From assembly GCF_002776525.5 (NCBI RefSeq), contig NC_045441.1, positions 117,931,431 to 117,995,430 on the forward strand: DNA of 64,000 nucleotides, written 5' to 3'. Each line of letters opens with the position of its first letter. Position 1 is the stretch's first letter. The position numbers were made by a program, and so were the translations under genes. Source of the stretch: Piliocolobus tephrosceles (Eukaryota; Chordata; Mammalia; Primates; Cercopithecidae). The notes beneath the pieces were generated by a model that made no database searches, was not told the origin of the DNA, and saw nothing but the letters and a program-made list of their open reading frames with translations. Positions 1 through 11,105 of the stretch are shown here, in pieces.

Positions 1-762
1 AGTTGTTCTGAGGTCTCAGCGTGGGCGAGGAGGGGCAGGTAGACAGTTTCAGTTTAGGCCGAATCTATTCATTCAGATCTTATTCTGAACCAGGGAGTAG
101 CAGAAGTCAACACTGTGAGGCTGGATCATATTCCAGGGGCATCAGATGTCCAGGCTGCAGGCCTGGGTAACACAGCTGGGAACCAGGTATAAAATATTTC
201 CTTAACTGATCAGATCTCATCCTGGACATCAGCGCCAAGAAGCCAGGCCCAGAGAGCCTGGGAAACATGCCCAGAGGCCAGATTCAGAATTGGGGCAGGA
301 GATACAGGAACTAATAGTAAGATTTTGATTCCAGTTCTTCATATTGCCGCGTTCAAGGCTGGGCTGATTTTAGAACTAGGGGTGGGCAGGGAGACTGAGC
401 CTGAAGGTCAGGATAACAGGTATACCTGACTGAGAAGAGGGTGTGATGGGGAGCCAGGGTGTTCTGGAAACCCACTCGGGACTGCTCCAAGGTGACAGGG
501 ATGTACCAAAGTGCAGAAACCAGCTGAAATGGGAGCCCAGAAATTATGGAGTATCTGCCCTGGGGATATTTTCCCAAATGAGCAAGAAACTGATACATGC
601 CAGTTACCTGTAGTTTAAGTCAGAGACATAGGCCGGGGTGAGGTGGAAATGTAGGCATGCCATTCTCTAAGGTGTGCTCTCAGACATCTGTACCAGGAGA
701 GGTGCAGCTGGAAGGACTGAAGTGTCACAGTAATGATAATGTCTCCCCACCCCTGCCCCCAG
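1..762 (+). other. CCDC136 intron, no gene seen
   Basis: Unique sequence with no convincing exon, repeat or motif that I can support. The short open frames here lack splice context and codon bias. Confidence 0.6.
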
Positions 763-1275
763 CAATCCAAGCTGCTCATGGAGCAGATGCAGGCCCTGCA
801 GGTGCTGTATGACGCCGGTCAGGCGGAGCAGGAGCTCTTGCAGCAAGAGCAAGGGAGGCTCCTAGAGGAGCGGAAGAGACTGCAGGCAGACTTGCAGCTC
901 TGCCTGGAAGAAATGCAGCTGCTTCAAGTCCAGTCCCCTTCTATAAAAATGAGCCTTGAGTCCTACGGGAAGAGCTATGGTAGCATGGCCCCCAGCAATG
1001 AGAACTGCCGTAAGACTTATGATACCACTGTGGATGACAATGAGAGCTATAACAAGAGTTATACCAGCACCCAGACCAGCAGCGAGAGCTTTCTCAAGAG
1101 CTATGACAGCAGCACCAGTGCCAGTGAGGCCTATGGGAAGAGTTACTGCACCACCAGCGACAGCAGCATTACCTATAAGAAGAGTTACGGCAGCACCAGT
1201 AGCTCTGACACCTGCCAGAAGAGTTTTGTCAGCAGCTGCACTGACGAGGAACCTGCTGAGCCTGAAGACATGGAG
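763..1275 (+). CDS. CCDC136: CCDC136 coding exon with coiled coil and 7 x 14-aa repeat
   Basis: A 513-nt phase 0/0 exon of 171 codons. It has a polypyrimidine and AG acceptor at 761-762 and a GTAACG donor after 1275. The first 60 or so residues are an amphipathic Gln/Leu/Glu coiled coil. The rest is a tandem array rich in Ser, Thr, Tyr and Lys (see the repeat at 958-1251). An opposite-strand reading frame of 193 codons over the same bases is a shadow of the repeat periodicity. Confidence 0.9.
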
Positions 1276-4200
1276 GTAACGGTTGCCAGGTGACAGGGCA
1301 GGCAGGGGACGATGGACTCTTGTCTTTTTAAGAGGTGCATCGCCAGGGGAAGGGACAAGAAGTGTGGGAACGGGGTCAGAGCTGACCTGGGGAACTACTG
1401 AAAGTAAGCGAAGCCTTCTACCCATGGCAGCCTGGTCTCCCACTCAGCCCTCTCGTAGAGAGATGCTCCCATCTGGACAGAGGCCCATAAGATTCAGTCC
1501 ATTTCCTCACCACAGCCATGGTGCTCTTTAATGGGGGTAAATATAGTATTCCCCCGTGGTCAGTTCTGGATCCTGGTGGCCATTGTTTGGTATCCAGGGA
1601 AGGGCCCAGCAGAGTGGGGCGGAGCTTAGGTGCTCCTCAGGGTGCTATTGTTGCTCCCCCACCCTCTGCAGCGCTTTGAGGAAATGGTTGCAAAGGTGCT
1701 GATCAAGCTGCAGACGGTGCAGGCCATGTACCAGATAAGCCAGGAGGAACACAGCCAGCTGCAAAAGCAGATGGAAAAGTTACTGGCCAAGCAGAAAGAC
1801 CTGAAGGAAGAGCTGGATGCCTGTGAAAGGGAGTTCAAGGAGTGCATGGAATGCCTTGAAAAGCCCGTGGCCCCCCAGAACGACAAGAATGAGGTAACCA
1901 CTGTCAGGGAGGCAGGGTTTCCTCTGGCAGCCCCTGGAGCCAGAGGGGTCATGGCCACTTCAGAGAGGCTAAAGAGAGAGGGACAAAGCAGGGAGAGCAT
2001 GCACCTCAGAGGCTGGGCAGTCTGCTCCATCCCTGATGACATTTCCCAAGTGCCCGTGGAGCTGGGGTTTACTGGTCATCAGGACTCCACTCATCAAATG
2101 ATTTCTCTTTCTCTCTTTGCCACTTCTGTTCTCTCTTTTGCTTTGTGTTCTAGACCACTTCTTTAGAACTGTATTTTTGCACTTGCCAATCTTCTTTCAT
2201 CACTTTGTGTGCATTTGCTTTGTCTCCTGGTGCACCAACTGGGAGCACCAACTAAATTGTAAGCAGCTCAAGGACAGGGACATGTCTCCTTTTGGATCTC
2301 TCACAATGCCAAGAAGAGTGCTCTGCACCCCCTAGGAATGGGACAGAAGTCTTGTGTCTGGCCAGGGGTTCACAGTCCAATGGGGGTCTCTTTGTATACA
2401 CACGGGAGAGATTCAGAGAGCAACGAACACGTGGGTCCAGATTGGCTAGTATTGGCCCCTACTGAGGGGATGGTCATGTTCTGCCATCAGCCAAGGAAGA
2501 CAAAACCCGAGATCAGGGAGCAGAATGTGACTTGCCTCTGTTTCCAGGGTGAGGTGCAGGAGCCCAGTACACACTTCAGGAGTGTACAACACAGTTCTTT
2601 AAGTAATTGTTCCTGTTAGAGAGATGGGTTGGATGAAGTAGGAGTTCCTATGAAAAGAATTCTAGGCCAGGTGCGGTGGCTCGCCCCTGTAATCCCAGCA
2701 CTTTGGGAGGCCAAGGTGGGTGGATCACCTGAGGTCAGGAGTTCGAGACCAGCTTGGCCAACATGGAGAAACCCCATCTCTACTAAAAATACACAAAATT
2801 AGCTGGACATGGTGGCACATTGCCTGTAATGCGAAGTACTCAGGAGGCTGAGGCAGGAGAACTGCTTGAACCCAGGAGGCGGAGGTTGCGGTGAGCCAAG
2901 ATCACACCATTGCACTCCAGCCTGGGCAACAAGAGCAAAACTCCATCTCAAAAAAATAAGAATTCTATCTAATAAATCCCCGAGGTTCAGAATTGATAGC
3001 AGCCCTGTTGTTATTCCCCAGTCACAGTAGAAAACACCATTTAAATCGTTTTGACCTTCTTTATTTTTATTTTTATTTTTTTTTGAGACAGAGTCTCACT
3101 CTGTTGCCAGGCTGGAGTTCAGTGGCACGATCTCAGCTCACTGCAACCTCCACCTCCTGGGTTCAAGCGATTCTCCTGTCTCAGCCTCCCAAGTTTCTGG
3201 GACTACAGGTGCGCTCCACTAAGCCCAGCGAATGTTTGTATTTTTAGTAGACATGGGATTTCACCTTGTTGGCCAGGCTGGTCTCGAACTCCTGACCGCA
3301 AGTGATCCACCCACCTCAGCCTCCCAAAGTACTGGGATTACACTGGATGGCAAGTGAGCCACCACACACTGCCGTTTTTTTCATCTTGTTAGATGTACGT
3401 CATCAGGTGCCTCAAGTTAGGAGAAGCTATTTGTAAAACTATTTGAGTGGCTCATTTTCCACAGTTGAATATTTTCTCTTCCTATGGGCTTTAGCAGGGA
3501 GATTTCTGAGACAGTGATCCCCAAGCAGGGCTGAGGTTGGTTGCATGGTCAGCCAACTGGTTGCATAACTAGCCAACTCTGGGTAACTGGCCCTCCACTA
3601 CCAACAGATCAAAGAACTGCAGACCAAGCTGCGAGAGCTGCAGCTGCAATACCAGGCTAGCATGGATGAGCAGGGGCGGCTTCTGGTAGTGCAGGAGCAG
3701 CTGGAGGGGCAGCTGCAGTGCTGCCAGGAGGAGCTCCGCCAGCTCAGGGAGAAGAGGCCCTCTGTTGTCAAAGAAGCCCGGGGAAAGAATGCTAATAAGA
3801 ACATGAACAAGAATGCCAATGGGGTTAAAATGAAAAAGGTGATCAAGCCGTGCTCGGATACTTCTGAGAGTGACTTTGAGACCAGAAAGGTGAGTAGTAA
3901 CCTTGGTAGCCAGATAAGCAGAAAGGAGGAGGAGATCCTGGGAAGAAGCATTGTCTCCACCACCCTTTCAACCAGGATTTGTAGAGAAGCTTCTGGGATC
4001 TCTGAAGTGTCTACAGTGGTTCCCATCTTAATGGAAAGTGGGTACTCCCTTTTCCTGTGAAGCTATGGGGAGAGTGGAACACAGCTCACATTGGGAGGTG
4101 CAGCCCTAAAAGACCACAGCCCCTAGGCTGGACAACTCCTTCAGTTCGCCCAGCCCCATTTGCTGGGGCCCCTGTTCTTCCCGGGTTACATGCCCAAGAG

Positions 4201-7200
4201 AAGGACCAAATAGATGAAGAGGGAGGAATTTGTTCAAAGTAGTTGTGTACTAATAAGTGAAAGAGGATTGGGTAAAAGAAGAGTCGCTGTAGGGGTGGGA
4301 AGCAACAATTTAGGTGCACACCCAAGACTCTTTAGTTCTGGCAGCTGTTTGAAATGGCTTAATGGCCAACAGACATAGTGGTCCTGAGAGGTGAGGTGTG
4401 ATGCCCTCTACATATGCTCAGAGGATTGGCTCACAGTCCCAGAGCACCGGGCTGCACCTTTGCACTCTGACATGCTGGAAGTCATGTTTCCTGGAGCTAG
4501 TACAGCATTGTCATGAGAGTAGGAGCTTCACAGGTAACGCAGCCCTCATCCTGCCCTACTCCCACCCCACAGAGTCTGGAGGTGGTGCTGTACTACAAAG
4601 CCAGCCAGAGGAAATTAGATGGACTAGCAAAAGAGGAGGAAAAGAAAGAGGAGATGAAAGAGGAAAAAAAGGAAGTGAAAGAGGAAGCAAAGGAGCAGTG
4701 TGGGGATGAGCTAGTTGCTGAGCCAGCAGATCCTGGGGAAGCTAAATCCACAGAAGATCAGGAGGAAAATGAAGGGGACAAAGAGCAAGAGGAGAAGGAA
4801 GAAAACAGTGAAGAGGAGGAAGATGACGTTGACTCTTCCCTTGAAAGTCCCGAAGAAAACAACCCCCTCAGACTTTCCGAGAGCAAAAAGGTAACCAGAG
4901 CCAAAGGCTAGATCAAGTGGGAAGTGGGATCTTGGGCTCAGGTACTTCAGAGTTAATGGGTGGCCCTGCCAAGGATGGACACCTCCAGGAGTGGAGGCCT
5001 CGCACTGTAAGGCACGGCCCTTCGGGGAAGTAGAGATGCAGAAGGGGGAGGCGAGAGCAGTCTGTCTGCAGGAAATCACGGGCTCAGCCCCGTTTGCTGT
5101 GGAACCACCCCACGATGACCACCTTTTCTGGGAACCAACGTGGGGTCCCTGGAGTCCTTTCATTTACATAGTAGCCTTTGTTACCTTCCTTATGTGGAGA
5201 GCGTTCCCTCATCCCTCTTTCGGCACTGCAGGAAGGACATTGACAGTGTGAAGTCTACTTCAGGCCATTTTTGTCAGCCTGGGCAAGTTACTCAGTCCGG
5301 TTTTCCTATGGTGCCCTGTTAGGTTTAACCTTTGTTGTTGCTGTTAGGGGTGTGTCGGGATAATCTCTTCTTTGTAGGCTTGTGTCGCCCCCTGGATTCT
5401 GTGTATCACAGGACATGAAGGTGGGGCCTGGGAGTGATCAAGAGTGATAGTGAAAATATTTCACGTCTGTACAGTAGGAGCATAGACTAGTCCAAGGAGA
5501 CCATCCCTAGCCCTACAGTTGCTAGATCACTGAGAGGTTGGGGTGGAGGTATCCTGGGATATATATGCTGGAATGGCAGGGGTAACTTACCAACAATATA
5601 GAAGTACTTCCATATTTTAATAACTGGTACATCTCTGCAGGTATGTAGCAACTGAATTCTTGCCCTGGGCTTGACTCAGGGCCAGAGTCTCTACAGAGTT
5701 AGAGTATTAACTGTGTAAGTCCTCAGCTTACATTATAGGTTCTTTCTGTTCTAAACAGAGGTAAAGAAAAAAGCCTCTTGTCCAGTCAACTCTGAGGATA
5801 TCTGGAATTTCCGGCAATTGGGTCTTCAGCACTGGCTAAGGATCCAGTGTGCAGTGCTCTGCTTACCTTGTGCCAGGGGACCATTACCTAAGATGTGAAA
5901 AGTCGGAGCCACTGCAGCCCCTCCCACTATCATGTTTCCTTGAGCTCATCATATTCCACCATGTGCTGGTTCAGAGCCTCACAGATGTCTTTACCTTCGA
6001 TGCCACATTTCTAAAGCTAGACCTGACTTTTCTACTTCAAATACATTCTATGTTTCTATATATGGAGAGATCCCTTTGCCCCGTGGGTCCTGCATCTTTT
6101 GCAGGCAGCTCTAGGGCATGCGTATTACCACTTTGCAAAAGCAGTTTCTCTCCGGAAGACTGTTGCAGTGAAAGAACTAGCCCTTCTCCCTTGTCCGTTT
6201 GTTTTGGTGCATGTTGTTTTACAATGATATCATTAGATTCCTAGGGGATCAAAGGGACAAGAGCCCAAAATACTAAGAAACTTGATGGAAAGCAGGCTAG
6301 AACAAAGGGACAGGTGGCCTGGTAGAAGACTGGCTCTTCCTAGAGCAACCTAGCAAAAGTATCTGCCCTACTCCACTAAGGAAGCCGTTTACTCTCTGCA
6401 GCGTCACAAGAAAGGTCTAGGTGCAGATACATCCTGCTTGACAAGATATGAGAGGTATATGATGAGACAGAAAGAAAACTGGACTCACCGCCTGGCTTGG
6501 ACCTAGCTGCTGCTTAACCCATTCAATTTTGCAATTCCTACAGACTGCCGGTGGAAAGAACCAAGGCCCAGGCAGCAGAAAAGACATGCAACTACTCTAG
6601 CTTACCTGTTTTTTAACCTCTTGATTCCTTTCTCTTTTCCCTTTGTTTTCTCATCTTCATTATCTGTTGGATCCATGTGTTTATGTCTCACATCTCCTGG
6701 TCTCTCCTCGTGCTTCTTTCTCATTTTGGTGTGTTGCAGTCATCCCCTACCCCCGATCCCCCCATCTTCTCCTTGCCTCTTGTAGGCCTGGTGGTCATCT
6801 CGGCTTTGCTCTGGTGCTGGTGGGCTGAGACGTCGTCCTAATGCAGGTACTGGTATTGCTTCCTCTCCTTCTGAGGGATAGAGGGAGGGTGCAGGTTGCC
6901 CTGGCCTCTCCTCTTTCCCTTTTCTCCCAGCTGCTTGCTTCTTGCTTGTGCTATTTTACAATAGGTGATGCTCAGGTCTGTTTTAGTTCTGACTTTTCCT
7001 TGGGCTACTGCAAAGCCTGTGACATCTCTGAGCATGTCTTCGTAATGCATAGGAGGTTGGAATGCTTGCCAGAGACATGGTTTGAGTTTCAATCCTTGGC
7101 TGGGAAAAACTTGGCTAAGCCCAGCTCGGTTGCTACTGTCAAAGCTGCCTCACGACTACTTTTTCCCCGCTCATCCTCTGTGTGATGGCTAGCCTGACCA

Positions 7201-10200
7201 CTTCTGATGAGCTGATGTTTGTCTCCAAGGCTGGCCTGGACTCTCTTTGTCTTTAACTCCAGAGTCAAGTTCTCACTACTGTTGCTACCCAGGATGGCAA
7301 AATAAGGAATCCCTCTTCCGTTGGGAGAGAGAGGAGGTCTGAAGAGCTCTGAGGCTCATGATCGTCCCAGGGGCATTGGTAGGAGGGCAACCTAAGTTGG
7401 TCCGTCAAGCTTGGTGAAACGGAACTGAACCCTTACTGTATTCTGCTCTTTCTACTGAACAGTTCTCTGCTTCTGGACTTCCAGTCTCCAGAAAAATCAG
7501 AACAGAATGCCGGGAAATTTTATTAGTTCTCTGTTTATCTCTTTTGTGGGTCAGATTCCATGGTAATTGGCTTCCCAAGCTAGGTTTTCTGGAGAGAATG
7601 TGGTATTAGTGAAAAGTTTCTACTAGCCAGAGATCTGTGTTCTCAGGAAATTAAGACTGATTTATTCTGGCCACTTTCCAGTCAGCTCCCACACATGTAA
7701 TCTAGGCTGTCAACAGGATACCAAATTCAGGAGGGAGAATGTGGTCTTACGGCCTAAGGTGGAAGACTGGGGTTCCACCTGCCTTCTGGAACCCATAAGG
7801 TATTCTCTCTAGTCCTGTGTTGCTTCTTTCTCATGCTGTCCCTGCCTCCCCCTCTACTCCCCTCTCTTCTCATATTCCTGTGAACAGAATGTAGCTTAAT
7901 GCACAGGGTGGCAGCTGGAGCATTTGTTGGTGGCACTTCTCTCCATTTCCTTTTCTGTCCTTCCTCCTGCTCCCTCCCCAGCTTTCCTATTACTCATCTT
8001 CAAGCTTCCACCTTTCTTCTTGACTTTAGGTATTCCCTTTACTCTCTGGTCCACAACTGCTTTAGTGATGGGACCCCTCTCTATGACTCTTTCTCCCCTG
8101 TGCCCCCCCCCTCCCCGCCAGAAATCTTAAGGCACTACAGGTGAGACCCAAAGCATTCAGCCACAGCCTTCCACCACCTCAGACTCAGCCTGGCCCAATC
8201 AGGGGGAGAGGAAGAACTGCTGGTGAAGGGTTCTACTGGTGGGGCCTGTTATCCCCAGAGCTCCAGGAGGCCCCAACATGCAACTGTGCAGCCAGGACCT
8301 GAGGGAGCCCAGTGTGGTAGAAAGCATGGCTGCCAGGCGGTCAGAAGAACTCGGTTGAGTCTGCCTCTATTGACAGCCATTGTCCCAGGGAGCAAAATGC
8401 ACATTCTGAGCTCCAGCTTCTTCAAATGTAAACAAAGGATGATCAAACCTCTGCCCTCCTCACAGGTTTTTGTCAGGACCAGATGGGTTAAAATAGATGA
8501 AAGTATTCTATAAATTATAAAATACCCCATCATTAATAAAAAGAGCACACACTTACAAAATGCAGCCTATGTGTTAGGCACTGTTCTAATCACTTAGGTA
8601 TATTAACTGATTTAATCCTTGCAACAACCCTGTGAAGAAGCTACTCCTATTATTACTTTATATATGATTAAACAAAGGCATAGAGAAGTTAAGTAAAACA
8701 GCCAGGAAGCTGCGAATCAGTTTAGAAGGACTCAATATTAGCAACAGATAAGATTCCAATCTTGCTTCCCCTTATCATCTCTTCTCATTTTGAGCAGTTT
8801 CTCTTCGTTGGTCCCAAGTAGGAAGACACCACACTTCTGTTTAGGCAACCTCAGATCACATTAGCTCTTTAGGTAACTAATATATTATTAATTTATTTCA
8901 TGTGTTGTTTATGAGCCCCTCTGCAGATTGTGTATGCTAAGCGTCCTTTCCCCATTCTGTACCTGCATTTGATTTTGAGGCTTCAAAGGCAGAATTTTCC
9001 ATTCTTCCCTATTATAGTTCATTGTTCTTACCTTATGAGGTTCTGTGTGTATGTGTTTTTAATCTTGACCCTGTGGTTTTAAAATACTCACTTCCTCTGC
9101 CACCTTCACATCGTCTACAGGGGTGGCAAGCCCACCTTCCCTATCTTCATCTACAGAGGACAGAGTGAGGACAGAGCCTCTAGAGTGTCGTCTCGTGGAG
9201 TTCTTTTATTCAGCTCATTGGTCACTTACCTGCATTCAACATACTGTACTGTCATCCTACCCTTATTTCTGCATATTATCTGCAAAGATCATAGAAAATC
9301 CTGTCAAACAACTCAACATCCAAAAACATGATTCTGGTGATTTGTCACTTAGCTCACCTAGTTTAAAAGGAGAGTTTGACACAACTTACCCCTTTGGGAC
9401 ACCCACACCGGCCCTTTCCCCATCCCATGCAGAAGCTTGCCTTTGCCCAGTGTGAGGTACACCAGTCACATTTAAGGATTTCAGCTCCTCCCTCCTTTAA
9501 GAACACCAGACTAACATCCTTAGCAATGCACTTTAGGATAGAAGCATCTGACCATGTCAATATTTTTTTCTAGCTAGCTCCCTTCTTAGTTTTGTTTTTG
9601 GTTTTAGAGACAGGGTCTCACTCTGTCACCGAGGCTCCAGTGCAGTGGCACGATCATGGCTCACTGTAACTTTGAACTCCGGGTATCAAGCGATCCTCCT
9701 CCATCAGCCCATCTCTTGGTTTTCTTACATGAATTACTCTGTATATCCACCTCTAACGTTGCTTGGCTTTCCATTTCATATCTTCTGTTGTTCTTAGTAG
9801 CTATTTTCTACAAGCTCAGGAGATTTTCTTGCTCTTTAGCAGGCTTAAAATCCTCTTTTTAGATAAATTATCATCTGAGAAAATGCATTATTAGCATTAA
9901 TGGGCTATATTCCATTTTTACTTGGAACCATCCTTCTCTTACCTATGCTATAGCTTATGACTCTGACTCAAAATCCAAATTCTACCTTTCAGGCAGTAGA
10001 GCAAAAAAATAATAAAAATAAAACCTATTTCCCCAAGTATGTATTTTCTTGTCTAAGATTTTCATATTCCCTAATGGATGCTTTTTGGATATCTTCTGAT
10101 GGTGCCACTTGTCCCATGAATCAGCAGGGTTCCCTAGTGGCCGGCAGTGTCTGGAAGCCTCAGCATACTCTAGCACATGTGCCAGGAAGTCAGTCAACAT

Positions 10201-10900
10201 ACCTGGTGATTAGGAGTGTTTTAATGACTCAGGCCCACTGGCAGGTTTCCTTAAATTTCCTTGAACCAATGTCATTCTCTGTCAAAGTTTGTCTGCCTAA
10301 GAACCTCCTACTTACCTGCACTCCGTGGTGCACTTGCTTCATTTCCCCTCAGTCTTAACTCCGCCTTCCCCATCCTCTTGACTCTGAGTTGACTTCACTG
10401 CAGTGAAACTAATGAGGTGCTGCTGCTTTTCCCAAAGCGCCAGGTTTACCCTCCTCTTTATTGCCATGGCATTCAGTCCTTTCTCATTGCAACCACTTGG
10501 AAGTCTGGCCCCTGAGTCTGCTTCTTTACGTGGGAGCTAGTATTCTCAGCCCATGGGGAGAAACGGAGGCCTGAATACAGGCTGTCACCTAAGGTGGTGC
10601 GTACAGTGTTGGGCCACATGTCTAGTGGTGCCAGGACTGAGAGATCACTTGCCTCCACTGATTACCCAGGAGGTAAGAGACCGATCCACAATGTTCCTGA
10701 GGTGTCTTGGGCACCCATAGGCAGGTGATTTCTGGCTTAGGGCAGGGTTCAGGAGGCTGGGCACTCACAGTTTCTCTTTGGTCCCACAGAACATGTTTGG
10801 GTTGTGGAAGCCTATGGTATTCTTGGCTATTGCAGCTGTGGCTCTATATGTGTTACCCAACATGCGACAGCAGGAGTCAGAGTTCTGCCTCATGGAGTGA
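763..10900 (+). CDS. CCDC136: CCDC136 3' part (coiled-coil, membrane-anchored), 5' end outside window
   Basis: Coiled-coil domain-containing protein 136, a C-terminally membrane-anchored protein linked in mouse to acrosome formation (family knowledge). Exons seen are 763-1275, 1672-1893, 3608-3889 and 4573-4890, all phase 0 at both ends with AG/GT borders, then one of two terminal coding exons: 6740-6841 (TAA) or 10790-10900 (TGA). The first exon starts as a heptad-rich helix (QSKLLMEQMQALQVLY) and continues into a Ser/Tyr repeat. The second and third are Leu/Gln/Glu coiled coil. The fourth is almost pure Glu/Lys (EEEKKEEMKEEKKEV) and very acidic towards its end. The tail exons each encode one hydrophobic helix. 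The start codon and the N-terminal coiled coils lie left of the window. The identification rests on the tail residues and on the FLNC-side synteny. Confidence 0.92.
958..1251 (+). repeat. in-frame 42-bp tandem repeat (7 copies, 14 aa each) in CCDC136
   Basis: Starting at E (958-960), the protein reads as exactly seven 14-residue units. The repeated core is E-x-Y-x-K-S-Y, for example ESYGKSY, ESYNKSY, ESFLKSY, EAYGKSY and ITYKKSY, followed by a Ser/Thr/Asp-rich spacer of seven residues. No unit has an insertion or deletion. The nucleotide copies have diverged but keep the frame, which points to selection on the protein rather than recent slippage. Confidence 0.9.
1672..1893 (+). CDS. CCDC136: CCDC136 coding exon, coiled coil
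   Basis: A 74-codon phase 0/0 exon, AG at 1670-1671 and GT at 1894. It encodes a continuous Lys/Glu/Gln/Leu heptad pattern (RFEEMVAKVLIKLQTVQ at the start, EKLLAKQKDLKEELDAC in the middle) and ends in a short Cys-containing segment before PQNDKNE. Confidence 0.88.
2665..2958 (+). repeat. Alu (AluS-like), + strand
   Basis: A full-length Alu from GGCCAGGTGCGGTGGC to the A-rich end, with left and right monomers and a middle A-rich linker. Confidence 0.93.
3060..3373 (-). repeat. Alu, minus strand
   Basis: A T-rich head, GAGACAGAGTCTCACTC and the Alu body in reverse orientation, ending in GTGAGCCACCACACACTGCC. Confidence 0.92.
3608..3889 (+). CDS. CCDC136: CCDC136 coding exon, coiled coil then Asn/Lys-rich linker
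   Basis: A 94-codon phase 0/0 exon, AG at 3606-3607 and a GTGAGT donor. The first two thirds are strongly heptad (IKELQTKLRELQLQYQ). The last third is a basic linker with an imperfect Asn/Lys tetrad (NANKNMNKNANG) and a Ser/Asp cluster. Confidence 0.88.
4573..4890 (+). CDS. CCDC136: CCDC136 coding exon, Glu/Lys-rich acidic region
   Basis: A 106-codon phase 0/0 exon preceded by CCCCACAG. After SLEVVLYYKASQRKLDG the protein is dominated by Glu and Lys, then Glu and Asp (ENSEEEEDDVD), and ends LSESKK. It is low complexity and probably an extended or single-helix segment. It joins directly to either alternative transmembrane tail. Confidence 0.88.
4891..6739 (+). other. CCDC136 intron, mostly unique sequence
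   Basis: About 1.85 kb with no clear repeats. Possible splice-like sites exist (for example an AG at 6402 and at 6540), but none gives a phase-compatible exon with support. Confidence 0.55.
6740..6846 (+). CDS. CCDC136: CCDC136 alternative tail exon A (TM segment, stop TAA 6839-6841)
   Basis: Acceptor TTGCAG at 6734-6739, phase 0, continuing from the acidic exon. It encodes 33 residues: a Pro-rich lead (SSPTPDPP) then a membrane helix (FSLPLVGLVVISALLWCWWA) and a four-residue tail. The stop is followed by TGCAG and a GTACTG donor at 6847, only 5 nt downstream. The exon is therefore probably a cassette included upstream of the 10790 exon, which would then become 3' UTR. It matches the human CCDC136 C-terminus as I remember it. 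Confidence 0.82.
8555..8725 (+). repeat. MIR-like SINE
   Basis: The core pattern ctatgtgttaggcactgttc, then atagagaagttaagtaaa, is typical of MIR. The boundaries are approximate. Confidence 0.65.
9590..9705 (-). repeat. Alu fragment, minus strand
   Basis: Only the part near GAGACAGGGTCTCACTCTGTCACC to the GCGATCCTCCT region is present. It is a truncated, diverged old Alu. Confidence 0.8.
10790..10900 (+). CDS. CCDC136: CCDC136 alternative tail exon B (TM segment, stop TGA)
   Basis: Acceptor TCCCACAG ending at 10789, phase 0, 36 residues. A hydrophobic helix (WKPMVFLAIAAVALYVL) is followed by a short cytosolic or lumenal tail ending CLME. If the 6740 exon is skipped, the acidic exon joins here in frame. 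The result is a second single-pass C-terminal anchor with an unrelated sequence. Confidence 0.82.
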   Translation, partial: NMFGLWKPMVFLAIAAVALYVLPNMRQQESEFCLME

Positions 10901-11099
10901 TGGCAGACCTTGGCCAGCGCGAGGGCAGATCCCCAGTGGCCACCACCCTCAGCTTTGGGCAGGACACACTGTGCCAGAACCCTCCCCATATGTTCCATGT
11001 GTCCCCGTCTCCTCAGCCTCAGTCACCCAGGCTGGAAAGGCTTGTGGGGAGCGGCTGACTCCCATCTCCTGCCTTGTGTAAGAACCTGAGTTCCTTGTA

Positions 11100-11105
11100 A
11101 TTAAA
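11100..11105 (+). terminator. CCDC136 poly(A) signal ATTAAA
   Basis: ATTAAA 200 nt after the TGA at 10898-10900. It is the only canonical-type signal close behind the stop, so it likely marks the CCDC136 3' end near 11,120. Confidence 0.6.

Larger units (their letters stand above)
1894..3607 (+). other. CCDC136 intron with two Alus
   Basis: The intron between two phase-0 exons. It holds a plus-strand Alu at 2665-2958 and a minus-strand Alu at 3060-3373, facing each other about 100 bp apart. Nothing else is supported. Confidence 0.75.
6847..10789 (+). other. CCDC136 last intron
   Basis: About 3.9 kb. It contains a MIR-like fragment near 8555-8725, a minus-strand Alu fragment near 9590-9705 and a possible 19-nt microexon at 8122-8140 (see findings). 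The remainder is unassigned. Confidence 0.55.

Noticed and set aside
862..1443. 193-codon minus-strand frame opposite the CCDC136 repeat exon
   Set aside because: It mirrors the 42-bp repeat period, has no splice or start context, and the plus frame is clearly the coding one.
2993..3247. frames inside Alu copies (also near 11932, 13784, 14369, 15028, 17825, 31014, 41363, 50820, 51410, 57469, 63501)
   Set aside because: They give the familiar Alu-derived peptides (for example [16 protein letters not shown]). Repeat translation, not genes.
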